Shown here: positions 34,912 through 44,158 of the stretch, one piece after another
How the letters are laid out: each line of letters begins with the position of its first letter
Position numbering within the stretch: position 1 is the stretch's first letter
Assembly: GCA_040881995.1 (NCBI GenBank)
Contig: JBBECD010000203.1
Location: forward strand, 9,805 to 73,804
Length of the DNA: 64,000 bases
Reading direction: 5' to 3'
Source: JAQCEJ01 sp040881995
GTDB taxonomy: Bacteria; Planctomycetota; Planctomycetia; Planctomycetales; Planctomycetaceae
The notes under the pieces: generated by a model
Database searches by the model: none
What the model saw: the letters and a program-made list of their open reading frames with translations, nothing else
Told to the model about the DNA's origin: nothing
Program-made: the position numbers and the translations under genes

Positions 34912-35418
34912 ATGATCGATCTCCCCGACGATGAATTGTTAACGCCCGAAATTCCCGCGCGGCATGAGGCGTGGATGCAGCAGGCTTTTTTGCAGGCGCA
35001 GGAGGCGTTCGCCGAGGGGGAAGTTCCCGTCGGGGCGGTGATCGTGCATCAGGGGCGGTTGATCGCGGCAGCTCATAATCAGCGAGAGACACTCAAAGAC
35101 CCGACGGCGCACGCCGAGATGATTGCCATCACGCAGGCAGCGCAGACGATGGAATCGTGGCGGCTGACGGAATGCGTGCTGTACGTCACGCTCGAACCCT
35201 GTCCGATGTGTGCCGGCGCGATCGTGCAGGCCCGCATTTCCCGCGTCGTCTACGGCACGACCGACCCCAAAGCGGGAGCCTGCCATTCGCTCTACACTAT
35301 CACCAACGACAGCCGCTTGAATCATCGGGCCGAAGTCATCGGGGGCGTGATGCAGCACGAATGTGCGGAAATCCTGCAAATGTTCTTCGCCCAGCAACGG
35401 GCGCTGGGGAAGAAGTAG
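34912..35418 (+). CDS. tadA: tRNA-specific adenosine deaminase
   Basis: 168 residues from the ATG at 34912 (MIDLPDDE); upstream in-frame ATGs precede low-complexity repeat DNA. HAE at 67-69 and PCPMC (96-100) form the zinc site with the catalytic Glu69. The C-terminal NHRAEVIGGVMQHECAEILQMFF matches bacterial TadA. It deaminates A34 to inosine in tRNA-Arg(ACG), an essential cytoplasmic step for decoding CGN codons. It faces the NCS2-like permease divergently. Confidence 0.93.
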   Translation: MIDLPDDELLTPEIPARHEAWMQQAFLQAQEAFAEGEVPVGAVIVHQGRLIAAAHNQRETLKDPTAHAEMIAITQAAQTMESWRLTECVLYVTLEPCPMCAGAIVQARISRVVYGTTDPKAGACHSLYTITNDSRLNHRAEVIGGVMQHECAEILQMFFAQQRALGKK

Positions 35419-35425
35419 CTCTTCG

Positions 35426-35502
35426 CAGGAGTACAGGCTTCAGCCTGCCTCCTTGAATCACCGCCGGATGAAGAGAAGAACAGGCTGAAGCCTGTACTCC
35501 TG
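35426..35502 (+). terminator. Long perfect hairpin after tadA, terminator-like
   Basis: 22-bp perfect arms at 35426-35447 (CAGGAGTACAGGCTTCAG core) and 35481-35502 surround a 33-nt loop. CTTTTTGA follows. It starts 8 nt past the tadA stop. The same TACAGGCTTCAGCCTG type of arm is reminiscent of a dispersed palindrome, so it may be a repeat co-opted as a terminator. Confidence 0.55.
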
Positions 35503-35618
35503 CTTTTTGATGCCGGACGGATAAAATCTTACCAACGTCCGCCGATCTTTGTTACAATGAACGGCGTGTGGCTCCGCACGAAAACAGACATTCCTTCGCA
35601 AGGCCCCGGTCACCGACG

Positions 35619-37805
35619 ATGCGATTTGCCATCGATTCACTGGTAAAACCCGCCGAGCCGATCTCCGAGAGTTCGAACGATCTCTCCGTGGAGAATGTTC
35701 GTTCCGCCGACGGTGACCCGCCGATGACCGATGCGACGTCGCCGGCCGTCGAACCCGCCGTCGAATCTGCCGATGTCCCGCCGCCGGATGTGCTTCCACT
35801 CCCCAACTTTGCTCCTCTTGCTACGATTTCAACCGCCGAACCGGTGCTGCTCCGACTCGCCGGCGAGGACGATCTCGCCGAAGAGCCGCGCAGTTGGAAG
35901 CAAAGTCTGCCGGGGACGGCGATCAGCATTTTGCTGCATATCTGGGTTTTAATCGCGCTCGCCAATTATATTCGCTTGCAGCCCGAACTCGAAGCGAATC
36001 ACGAATTGATCTCGACGCAGATTGAGGAAACGGTGAAAGAGCCCGTCACCGAAGAACGAATCGAGTATCAGCTCGCTCCGCCGGTCGACGACCGCGAACA
36101 CGAAATCACCGAAGTCGTTGCGGCGCAAAGCCTGGCCCTCAGCCGGACCGACAAACCCAAGCCGCTCGATTCGCCCTTCATTCCCGAAGAAACGAACCCG
36201 GACGAATTCAAGAACGAGGTCTACGACATTCCCGAAGGTCTCGAACTCGACGAACAGATCGTCGTGAAGGGGATGACCGGCAACGAGATGATCGAACTCG
36301 AGGCGGCCCTCGATCGTGTCACTTGGGAAATCGCCCAGAACATGAAAGAGGATAAAGTCCTCGTCGTCTGGCTGCTCGACGCTTCGGGCAGTCTGAGCGG
36401 ACAGCGCGAAATCATCGCCAAACGCATGCGGCGCATTTACGGCGAACTCGACGCCCTTAAAGAATCGGGACAAATTCCCAAGAGGGACCGGCCGCTGCTC
36501 AGCGGCGTCGTCGCCTTCGGCGAAGCGGCGATCTTCGCCCATAAAGAGCCGACCGACGACGTCGACGAAGTCGTCTCCGCCATCGGCAGCGTTCAGAACG
36601 ATCCCTCGGGAAAAGAAAACGTCTTCGGAGCCGTGCGGCAGGTGATCGATCGCTGGGCCAAATACCGATCTCAGTCGGGCCGGCGCGTGATGTTAATCGT
36701 CGTCACCGACGAAGCGGGAGATGATTACGCAGACCATCTCGAAGCCTCGATCGCGCGCTGCCGCGGGCTGGGCGTCAAATCATACGTCATCGGTCCGCCC
36801 GCGGTGTTCGGTCGGCGGCAGGGTTTTGTCCCGTATGTCGCTCCCGAAAACGGCCGCACGTACCAGTTGCCCGTCGACCTCGGACCCGAATCCGCCGTCA
36901 TCTCGCAGTTGTGGATGCCGTTCTGGTATGGCGGGCCGCAGCACGAATATATGACGTCGGGGTTCGGACCGTACGCCCTCACCCGGCTGGTTCACGAAAC
37001 CGGCGGGGTGTACTTCATGACGAACATGACGACCGCCAAAGGATTGGCGGCCACCGGCAGCTTCGACTCCGCTTCGCTCAAATCGTTCGAACCCGAATAC
37101 AAATATGCGAACCCGCAGCAGTTTATGAACGATCTGCGGAAACGGCCGATTCGCCGGGCCGTCGTCAAGGCGGCCATGCTTCGCGAAGAGCCGCATGTCC
37201 GCGACAATCTCCGCGGCACGCCGGCGATGGAATTCCGCGTCAACGCCGATAATTACAAGCAGGTGCTCAGCGACGCCCAGAAACCGGTGGCGATCAGCAC
37301 GGCGGCGCTCGAAGCGATCCTCGATGCTTTCCCGAAAAACATCGACGACGAATACAACAAAGAATCGTCGCTGCGCTGGCGGATGGAATACAATCTCGCC
37401 TACGGCCGGCTTTTGGCTCAAAAAGTCCGTTACTACGAATTCAACTATGCCTGCGCCGCGCTGAAAAACGACAAGGCCTCCGAAGACGTCGCGCAGCGGT
37501 CGAATCATTGGATCTTCCAGCCCGATCGCCAATTGAACTACGCGGCGAATTACACGAAGTCGGCCCGCCTGGCGGAAAAACTGCTGACCCGCGTGATCGA
37601 CGAAGCCCCGGGAACGCCATGGGCGGTGCACGCGGCCCGCGAACTCCGCGACCCGTTCGGCATCAAGATCATCGAGCACTACATCCCGCCCCCTCCCCCG
37701 CCGAAACCGGAAGAGCCGGGGAAAATGCCTCCGCAATTCGCCCCGCCCCCGACGCCGCAACCCGCAGCGACAAGGTCGGCGCCCCCGACGCTGCCGAAGC
37801 TGTGA
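35619..37805 (+). CDS. Membrane-anchored von Willebrand factor A domain protein
   Basis: 728 residues from the ATG at 35619 (MRFAIDSLVKPAE). After an acidic Pro/Val/Ser-rich start, one TM helix (about 95-117, GTAISILLHIWVLIALANYI) anchors the protein. A charged linker precedes a VWA domain with a MIDAS-like DASGS in VVWLLDASGSLSGQRE and VVTDEAGDDYADHL. A long helical region follows and the end is proline-rich (PPPPPPKPEEPG). The family is widespread in planctomycetes; a role as a surface or periplasmic metal-dependent adhesion or scaffold protein is likely. No partner gene is adjacent. Confidence 0.85.
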   Translation: MRFAIDSLVKPAEPISESSNDLSVENVRSADGDPPMTDATSPAVEPAVESADVPPPDVLPLPNFAPLATISTAEPVLLRLAGEDDLAEEPRSWKQSLPGTAISILLHIWVLIALANYIRLQPELEANHELISTQIEETVKEPVTEERIEYQLAPPVDDREHEITEVVAAQSLALSRTDKPKPLDSPFIPEETNPDEFKNEVYDIPEGLELDEQIVVKGMTGNEMIELEAALDRVTWEIAQNMKEDKVLVVWLLDASGSLSGQREIIAKRMRRIYGELDALKESGQIPKRDRPLLSGVVAFGEAAIFAHKEPTDDVDEVVSAIGSVQNDPSGKENVFGAVRQVIDRWAKYRSQSGRRVMLIVVTDEAGDDYADHLEASIARCRGLGVKSYVIGPPAVFGRRQGFVPYVAPENGRTYQLPVDLGPESAVISQLWMPFWYGGPQHEYMTSGFGPYALTRLVHETGGVYFMTNMTTAKGLAATGSFDSASLKSFEPEYKYANPQQFMNDLRKRPIRRAVVKAAMLREEPHVRDNLRGTPAMEFRVNADNYKQVLSDAQKPVAISTAALEAILDAFPKNIDDEYNKESSLRWRMEYNLAYGRLLAQKVRYYEFNYACAALKNDKASEDVAQRSNHWIFQPDRQLNYAANYTKSARLAEKLLTRVIDEAPGTPWAVHAARELRDPFGIKIIEHYIPPPPPPKPEEPGKMPPQFAPPPTPQPAATRSAPPTLPKL

Positions 37806-38141
37806 TGCACATTATGTCGTAACGTCGCGCTGCCCCACCATGCATGCTACATGCGATCGTCACTCATGCTCGGCGTTGGCGACGTCCGCTTGTGCGGCAT
37901 CTTCTCGGAAGAGACGCCGGCCGGCGTCCGAATACACGATTGCCAGCAACACACCCGAAAGAATGTCAGTGAGTTGACCCATCATCGAAACCCATTGATT
38001 TGGAGCTCGATAGACGCCCAATTCGATCATCGTCGAAACGGAGTTGGCATCGTCGAACCGAGGTATGAGAGGAACTGTGACGACGGACGGAAACAAAGCC
38101 GCGGCGAATAAAGTCCGGCCCGGGCAACTGCCTCGCTTGAG
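37806..38141. other. Gap between VWA gene and coiled-coil gene
   Basis: No strong gene was found. It contains one small candidate frame (listed separately, 37860-38096, minus). No repeat of the A/B/C families and no RNA gene was recognised. Confidence 0.5.
37860..38096 (-). CDS. Possible small protein or gene remnant
   Basis: A 78-residue frame, or 56 residues from an internal ATG at 38030. It has a hydrophobic stretch LTDILSGVLLAIVYSDAGRRLF and an acidic-Ala tail. No family was recognised and no clear ribosome site was seen. It could be the C-terminal remnant of a larger membrane protein, a real small membrane protein, or chance. Confidence 0.3.
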   Translation of the reverse strand: MFPSVVTVPLIPRFDDANSVSTMIELGVYRAPNQWVSMMGQLTDILSGVLLAIVYSDAGRRLFREDAAQADVANAEHE

Positions 38142-38336
38142 TTAAGCAGGGCTGCGGGACTCGTAACGGGCGATCTCTTCTTTCAACTGATTGATCAGTC
38201 GTTTGAGCGATCGGGTGCTCAATTCCCGCACGTGTTCGTCGCCACGGTCTTCACGCTTGTTCGCCTCGTAACGTTCTTCGAGCAGACGCAGCTTTTCACG
38301 GGTCGCTTCAAGCTCGCGCTGGCTTTGCAAACTCAT
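38142..38336 (-). CDS. Small coiled-coil protein
   Basis: 64 residues from the ATG at 38336 (MSLQSQRELEATREKLRLLEE). The sequence is almost entirely charged helix with heptad-like Leu spacing (residues 5-58), suggesting a two-helix coiled coil. SLKRLINQLKEEIARYE is a conserved-looking end. The function is unknown, but the regular pattern and start spacing argue it is translated. It lies on the same strand as the glycan-related genes 80-100 nt to the right. Confidence 0.65.
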   Translation of the reverse strand: MSLQSQRELEATREKLRLLEERYEANKREDRGDEHVRELSTRSLKRLINQLKEEIARYESRSPA

Positions 38337-38421
38337 TGAATAACCTCGACTCTCCGTACTTTGACGCCAATTCAATGGAACTCACCCCAATTACCCCTCC
38401 TCCCCCCGCACCCAACATCCG

Positions 38422-39567
38422 TCAAGTCGAAGCTGGTATCGGCATGGCGGCCCTCGCCGGCTCCGCCGACGCCAACCGCCGCAACCCATCAAAATTTCTC
38501 TCGGCGAGGTCGCACCATTCCTCCAGCCGGCCCGTCCCCTCCCGGCGGGAATCGCTTAACCCGCTGTCGACGCGCTCGGACAGGATGCGAGCAAAATCGG
38601 CGTTCGCATAATCCACGGGGGAAGCGAGATCGAGCATCTCGGCGAGCGCCTGGTTCTTCAGCGTGTTCGATTCGCACATCACCACAGGGACGCCCAGACA
38701 GCTTGCGGCGATCGTGTGATGGAACCGGCCCGAGATCAGCAAACTCGCCCGTTGAAACGTGTCGAGCCATTCCTGCAGCGATTGGGCTTGGATCAGATTC
38801 CAGGCAACTCCGTTGACGGTGTGAGCCCGCAACCGTTCGACGAACTGCACATCGTCCCCGGCGAGATTCGACTTGGCGCCGATCAGCACGTTGACGTTGT
38901 AGCCGCGCTTCGCCACCTGCTCCATGATCTGGCAGAGATCGGAAATTCGCTCGTCGGGAAACGACACCGAACCGGCGATAACGACTTGCGGTTTCGTCAG
39001 ATCCACGCGGCTCGGCTGATAGTAATTCCGCACGATCAACGGCAGCGAATCGAAACTCCGCGCGACGGGCAGACCGATTTGCTGCATCAGCCGAAAACTG
39101 ACCGGCTCGCGAATGGCGATGTAATCGAGGGCCTGATACACGCCGCGATAGATGTCGAAGGCGACGCTCTGCCGCGGAGACGTCACCACTTCGGGATAGA
39201 CCGAATGATTGATGATCTGCACCGGCTTGCCGAGAAATTTTTTCGAGGCGTATGCGAGATACAGCAGCGACAACGACGCCTGAGAGACGCGATGCAGCGT
39301 TCCCTCGCCGTTGATGACGACGACGTCCGCTTCGGAGAGGGCGTTGATCACCGCGGGATAACGTCGATAATAGTCGCGGAAGAATTCGACACTGTCGAAA
39401 TCGCCCAGCGTTTGCGGCAGTTGTTGAAGTTGATGCACGGTCTGAATCGGAATCGACATCAGATGAAACCCAAGCTGTTTGATGCGAATCCGCAGCGCCT
39501 GACTGGTGGCGTTGCAGCCCCAGTGATACCACGAAAACGTATCGTTGACTAAGACGGCTTTCGGCAT
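38422..39567 (-). CDS. Polysaccharide pyruvyl transferase family protein
   Basis: 381 residues. It opens PKAVLVNDTFSWYHWGCNATSQALR, the family start. ADVVVINGEGTLHR and SGRFHHTIAASCLGVPVVM are conserved blocks (compare CsaB, WcaK, ExoV). Such enzymes add ketal-linked pyruvate to sugars of secondary cell-wall or exopolysaccharides. It is cytoplasmic. On the minus strand it follows the TPR-GT9 gene and lies in one block with two TPR-GT9 genes and the fliD/fliS pair, so a glycan or flagellin-modification role is possible. An A palindrome sits 14 nt upstream. Confidence 0.85.
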   Translation of the reverse strand: MPKAVLVNDTFSWYHWGCNATSQALRIRIKQLGFHLMSIPIQTVHQLQQLPQTLGDFDSVEFFRDYYRRYPAVINALSEADVVVINGEGTLHRVSQASLSLLYLAYASKKFLGKPVQIINHSVYPEVVTSPRQSVAFDIYRGVYQALDYIAIREPVSFRLMQQIGLPVARSFDSLPLIVRNYYQPSRVDLTKPQVVIAGSVSFPDERISDLCQIMEQVAKRGYNVNVLIGAKSNLAGDDVQFVERLRAHTVNGVAWNLIQAQSLQEWLDTFQRASLLISGRFHHTIAASCLGVPVVMCESNTLKNQALAEMLDLASPVDYANADFARILSERVDSGLSDSRREGTGRLEEWCDLAERNFDGLRRLASAEPARAAMPIPAST

Positions 39568-39581
39568 GTTTTTCTTTCTCC

Positions 39582-39682
39582 CTCGTTCCCATGCTCTGCC
39601 TGGGAACGCAAGTCTTCGAAGCTCCGCTTCGTCGATGACGTATGAAGCGCTCCGCTGCGCAAAGCCTTCGCGTCGCGGCTAA
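39582..39682 (-). repeat. A (39582-39631) plus B (39646-39682) dispersed repeat
   Basis: A has arms GTTCCCATGC/GGGAAC, then TCGAAGC/GCTTCG. B has the block GCGCTCCGCTGCGCAAAGCC/CGTCGCGGCTAA. It fills almost the entire gap between two same-strand genes and lies 14 nt before the pyruvyl transferase start. Confidence 0.75.
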
Positions 39683-39684
39683 AC

Positions 39685-41613
39685 CTAAGATCCTTCGCTT
39701 GCGCTTCGGGCTGGTAAATTCGAACCCAGCCGCGATGCAGCGGTTCGCAGCGGGCTTGTCCAGTCATTCCATTCATTTTGTCGGATCAATTCCACGCTCT
39801 GATACCAGTGACTTCGTTCGCCCTCGAGTCCCCAACGCCAATCGGGGACGACGGGGATCAATACCAGCGTCGGCACCCCCAGCGCTCCGGCGAGATGGAC
39901 CGTCGAATTATCGACGGAAATCACGAGATCGAGTTCCGACAACAACGCCGCGAACTGTTCGAGGCCGCGGGTCGGGTCGGTTTCGTCCCATTGATGCAGT
40001 TGATGTCCTTCACCGCGATGCAGACCGTATTGCAGGTTGACGAAGGCGGCGTCGGCGACCGACAACAACTCGCTCCATTGCGCCAGCGGGATCGACCGCT
40101 TGCGGCGGGTGAGGGGCGTGCCGCCGCCGAACCAGGAAATGCCGATGCAGCGGTTTGCCGGGAGTCGATCGAGCCGTTCGCGCCATTTCGTTCTCAACAC
40201 CGGATCGGCTTGAATATACGGAGCGGAATATCCGGCCGCACGAAAATCGTCACCAAGCACGAGCGGCAGGCTCGCCATGGCGATGTGCCGTTCGGGAGTT
40301 GTTGAATCGATCGACGTCGTTCCGTTGACGAATTCGATCTGCGGAAACGATCGCTGCAACAACGGTCTCAAGCGGGAATCGCACTCGATGCGAATCTGCC
40401 GCACGCGCGATTGCACTTCGGAGAAATAGCGGACGAACATCACTTCGTCGCCGAGCCCCTGTTCGGTGCGGATGACGAGGCGTTCGTTCGTCAGCGGTTC
40501 GCCGGTCCACGGCTGTTGCAAGCGGCCGGACCGCTGCAATTCAATGCGCGGGCCGCGGAATTCGTGTTCGGGGAGTCCCTGTTCGACATCCCCTCGCAGC
40601 AGCCAGAGCAACGCGCGGTTATGGCGTGCCGCGGCGTCATCGGGTTTGAGGATGAGGATCTTTTCGTAGCAGAATTCGGACTCGTCGAAGCGCTGCAGAT
40701 CCTGCAAGATCGCCGCGCGGTTCGTCCATGCGGAAGATTCATTCGGCTGCAAGGCAACCGCTTGATCGAGCGTCTTAAGCGCGCCGTTCAAATCCCCCTG
40801 CAATTGCAGCGCGGCTCCCCAGTTGCTCCAGTGCGACGCCATTTGCGGCTGCAACATCGTTGCCTTGTGAAACAATTGCACCGCTTCGACCGCGCGGTCT
40901 TGCCGATAACAGATCGAGCCGAGCAGAAGGCGGGCGCCGACATGTTCCGGTACGTCGCTGAGCAGCGTGAGCAGATGGCCTTCGGCGGCGACGTCGTCGC
41001 TCTTTTGATACAGTGATTCCGCCAAGCGAAACCTCGCGGATATTTTCGCCGGGTCGAGCGTCACCGCCTGCGCGAAGCTGTGGCGGGCTTCGTTTTGATG
41101 ATCCTGCGCCGCATGCACGCAGCCGAGAAGTTCCCACGCGAAGGGATCGCCCGGCGTCTGCTTCACGACGAATTCGAGGGCCGTCTGTGCCTCGGGATAA
41201 TTCTGCAAATGGAACCAGATTTCTCCCAATCGCTTTTCGATCTCGATGCGCTGTTCGTGGTTGAGCGATTCGCCGGACTCGTTGCGCAGCCGGACGAGAA
41301 TCTCACATGCGTCGGCGAACCGTTTCTGCAACTGCAACGCCGTAGCGAGGTGCAAGTTGCAGGCGATGCGGCGCGGCTCCTCGGCGATCAGTTGGCGATA
41401 AATCGCTTCGGCGTCGCTCGGCCGGTTGGTCGCGAGCAGAATTCCCGCGAGATGATTTCTCGCCTGCGGATGACCGGGGTCGATACGCAGCAGCATAAGA
41501 TACGCTTGTTCGGCGCGGTCGAGTTCACCCTTCCGTTGATGGACGATCCCCTGCGACAGCAACTCGGCTGAGGTCGCAGAAAATGAGGCAGATTGTGTTT
41601 CGGCGGATGTCAT
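39685..41613 (-). CDS. TPR protein fused to a GT9-like glycosyltransferase domain
   Basis: 642 residues. The N-terminal part (about 15-350) is TPR repeats (EQAYLMLLRIDPGHPQARNHLAGI, EAIYRQLIAEEPRR, RLLLGSICYRQDRAVEAVQLF). The C-terminal part (about 370-640) is heptosyltransferase-like (GT9): IRTEQGLGDEVMFVRYF, RCIGISWFGGGTPLTRRKRSIPLAQW, LDLVISVDNSTVHLAGALGVPTLVLIP. Known relatives transfer sugars using nucleotide-heptose-like donors or act as protein O-glycosyltransferases. The pairing with TPRs recalls OGT-type protein glycosyltransferases. The neighbours suggest flagellin or surface glycan modification; this is inference. Confidence 0.83.
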   Translation of the reverse strand: MTSAETQSASFSATSAELLSQGIVHQRKGELDRAEQAYLMLLRIDPGHPQARNHLAGILLATNRPSDAEAIYRQLIAEEPRRIACNLHLATALQLQKRFADACEILVRLRNESGESLNHEQRIEIEKRLGEIWFHLQNYPEAQTALEFVVKQTPGDPFAWELLGCVHAAQDHQNEARHSFAQAVTLDPAKISARFRLAESLYQKSDDVAAEGHLLTLLSDVPEHVGARLLLGSICYRQDRAVEAVQLFHKATMLQPQMASHWSNWGAALQLQGDLNGALKTLDQAVALQPNESSAWTNRAAILQDLQRFDESEFCYEKILILKPDDAAARHNRALLWLLRGDVEQGLPEHEFRGPRIELQRSGRLQQPWTGEPLTNERLVIRTEQGLGDEVMFVRYFSEVQSRVRQIRIECDSRLRPLLQRSFPQIEFVNGTTSIDSTTPERHIAMASLPLVLGDDFRAAGYSAPYIQADPVLRTKWRERLDRLPANRCIGISWFGGGTPLTRRKRSIPLAQWSELLSVADAAFVNLQYGLHRGEGHQLHQWDETDPTRGLEQFAALLSELDLVISVDNSTVHLAGALGVPTLVLIPVVPDWRWGLEGERSHWYQSVELIRQNEWNDWTSPLRTAASRLGSNLPARSASEGS

Positions 41614-41627
41614 GATTGTTATTGCCT

Positions 41628-41770
41628 CTCGTTCCCAAGCTCCGCTTGGGAACGCACGTCTTCGAAGCTCCGCTTCGCCTTCTTTCTCCTTCTCCCTTTG
41701 GGAGAGGATTGGGGGGAGGGTGCCTTTGCTTGAAAGGCTCGGCTACGGAAGCCCTGCGCGTCGCGGCTAA
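41628..41770 (-). repeat. A (41628-41677), CTCCCTTTGGGAG-like motif, and B (41734-41770)
   Basis: Between A and B lies TTCTCCCTTTGGGAGAGG at about 41688-41706, a small palindrome of its own. A stands 14 nt upstream of the TPR-GT9 gene. B is the diverged form GGCTCGGCTACGGAAGCCC. Confidence 0.75.
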
Positions 41771-43773
41771 TCTTCGATTTCTAATTTCGTTCGGAGTGCA
41801 TTATGGATTTCGGCCAACGGTTCGTCCCACACGCCCGGTTTCTGTTGACGGAACAGTTGCACGCTCGGATACCAGGGGCTCGTTCGGCGGTCGATCATCC
41901 AGCGCCAATCGGTCGAATACGGCAGCATCGCCCACGTGGGAACGTCGAGCGCCCCGGCGAGATGCACGGTCGAGTTGTCGATCGAAATCACCAGATCGAG
42001 CGACGCCAGCATCGCCGCGAATTCATCGAGGTCTCGCAGCGGATCGATCTCGGGAAAGTGATGCAGATGGAGTTGATGCCGATCGCGAAGTTGTCTGCGG
42101 TCGTCATCGGTCGGTCCATATTGCACGTCGATGAACGTCGCACCTTCGAGCGAGAGAACCTGATTCCACCGTTCGAGCGGAGCCGAACGCCTTAGCTGTT
42201 TGCGGAACGCCTTTCCTCCCCGCCAGGAGACGCCGATTTTCATTCCGTCAGACAGCGGCGCCAGACGCGAACGCCAGTGGGCGACGCGCCGTTCGTCGGC
42301 CCGCAAATAACCGCGCTGCGGAGGAACCGTCTCGGGAGTCCACTGGCAGACCCGCGGCAAACTCCCCAGCGGGATGTGACGGTCGGCGCGCTCGATCACC
42401 GGGTTCGGCTCGTGCGCGAGATCGACGGGGCGAGAAATGAGCTCCAAGAAAGGAAACGAACGCCGAAACAGCGGAATCAATCGCCGATCGCATTCGAGCA
42501 CGACCGACTTCACCAGGGGGGCGACGTGCGGCAGGCACGAGGCGAACATGACTTCGTCCCCGACCCCCTGCTCCGTCGAGACGAATAACCGCGTCTGGGG
42601 ATGGCGTCGTCCGTCCCACTCGGGAACGGGAAACTCGCGGAGCTGCGCACTGTCCTGACACCAGCGATGTTCGTATCCCTCCCAACCGGCGAGCCAGTTG
42701 CCGGTGAGCAGATCGATCAGCCCGCGGTCGAACCGGGCCGCATTGTGCGACGGGTCGCGTTCCAGCAACACGCGGTTGCAGGCGCCGGCTTCGTCGAGAC
42801 GCAACAGATCGATGAGCACGTTGCCGCGGTTGTAGAGGGCTTGCGTGTGCTCGGGATGCGAGGCGAGCACCGCTTCGTACGTCGCCAAGGCTTCGTCGAG
42901 TCGATCTCCCATTTGTAACACCGTCCCCAGATTATTTTGGGCGTCGGCGTAATCGGGTTTCATCGCCAGACAGCGTCGATAGAAATCGGCGGCCTGGGCG
43001 AGATCTCCGTTTTCCTTATAAACGGCGGCGAGATTGTACAACGCCTCGACATAGTGCGGATCGATCTTCATCGCTTCGAGAAAACAATTCGTGGCATCGG
43101 CGAAACGCTCTTGCGAAAAATGAACGTTGCCGAGATTGTTCCACGCGCGGGAATGCCGCGGGTGAATTGAGATGCAGCGCTCGTACAACCGCTGCGCCTC
43201 GGCCGCGTCGCCGACGTCGTGATACACGCTCGCGAGATTGTTGATCGCCTCGACGAAATTCGGGTCGATGCTTAACGCCTGCTCGTACTCGGCGATCGCG
43301 TCGTCGTACTGTAGCAGTTCTTTCCACGTGTTGCCGAGATTGTATCGCGCTTGCAGATGCCGAGGGTCGTGACGCAGCGCCGTCTGATACGAATCGACCG
43401 CGCGGCGCCATTCACCCTGTTGCCTGAGTGCATTCCCCAAATTGAAATGGGCGTCGACCGAGCGCGGGTCGAGTGAAATCGACCGGCGATAGCTGTCGAC
43501 CGCGGCGGCGACGTCGCCCGCCGCGCGATACGCCGCTCCGAGATGACAGTGATACCGTCCGACCGAACCGTTCGCCTTAATCGCCCGTTTTAAGAGATCG
43601 ATCGCTTCGACGGGCCGCGATTCTTGATACGCCACCAGTCCCAGCAGATGCAGGGCATCGGCATGCCGAGGATCGACGCGCAGAATGTGGCGGTAAAGGT
43701 TCTCCGCCTGCTTCAATTCGCCACCCCGATGGTGGTGAATCGCAGCCTGCAAGGCCTGCGGCACCGTCTGCAT
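41767..43773 (-). CDS. TPR-rich protein with GT9-like C-terminal domain
   Basis: 668 residues from the ATG at 43773 (MQTVPQALQAAIHH), with GGGAG 8 nt upstream; upstream in-frame ATGs at 43806 and 44058 are less supported. About eleven TPRs (roughly 5-375) have the pattern HxLGLVAYQESRPVEAIDLLKRAI and NLGNALRQQGEWRRAVDSYQTAL. A GT9-like end (about 390-650) contains FVSTEQGVGDEVMFASCLPHV, KIGVSWRGGKAFRKQLRRSAPLERW and LVISIDNSTVHLAGALDVPTW. It is a paralogue of 39685-41613. Its 5' side faces fliD divergently, so a link to flagellar glycosylation is plausible. Confidence 0.83.
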   Translation of the reverse strand: MQTVPQALQAAIHHHRGGELKQAENLYRHILRVDPRHADALHLLGLVAYQESRPVEAIDLLKRAIKANGSVGRYHCHLGAAYRAAGDVAAAVDSYRRSISLDPRSVDAHFNLGNALRQQGEWRRAVDSYQTALRHDPRHLQARYNLGNTWKELLQYDDAIAEYEQALSIDPNFVEAINNLASVYHDVGDAAEAQRLYERCISIHPRHSRAWNNLGNVHFSQERFADATNCFLEAMKIDPHYVEALYNLAAVYKENGDLAQAADFYRRCLAMKPDYADAQNNLGTVLQMGDRLDEALATYEAVLASHPEHTQALYNRGNVLIDLLRLDEAGACNRVLLERDPSHNAARFDRGLIDLLTGNWLAGWEGYEHRWCQDSAQLREFPVPEWDGRRHPQTRLFVSTEQGVGDEVMFASCLPHVAPLVKSVVLECDRRLIPLFRRSFPFLELISRPVDLAHEPNPVIERADRHIPLGSLPRVCQWTPETVPPQRGYLRADERRVAHWRSRLAPLSDGMKIGVSWRGGKAFRKQLRRSAPLERWNQVLSLEGATFIDVQYGPTDDDRRQLRDRHQLHLHHFPEIDPLRDLDEFAAMLASLDLVISIDNSTVHLAGALDVPTWAMLPYSTDWRWMIDRRTSPWYPSVQLFRQQKPGVWDEPLAEIHNALRTKLEIED

Positions 43774-44158
43774 AGAGCGATACTCCCGCACGTCGACGTT
43801 CGTCATATCAAAGCCACGTTCAAATCGCCGGGCGCAGAGCGTCTCCGTCCGATTCTGCGTCCCGTGCACGAAATATCGGCCATACCGGTTGTCGTGATTG
43901 AACGCGCCCGAATGCAACATTTGCCTCCGGCCGGAATCGGACGGAGCAACCGCAATAGTCTTCCCAATCGGCAAGGTCGCACCTATGCACGCCGGATAAT
44001 CGGCAAAGTCACCCGTTCTCCCCATCTTCAACCACAAGATCGCTCCAGCCGACCGCATTCATAGGCCGATACCTCTGAGTGAAGATATGTGATATCGGGC
44101 GCGCAACGTGCGCACGGGGCGGGCGTTGACGTTCGAATCCAAGCACTTGAGTTGATTC

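Noticed and set aside
44041..44158. Sigma-28 promoter before fliD (GCCGATAC at 44065-44072)
   Set aside because: The -10-like motif lacks a matching -35 (TAAA-type) at the proper distance, so it is not reported as a promoter.
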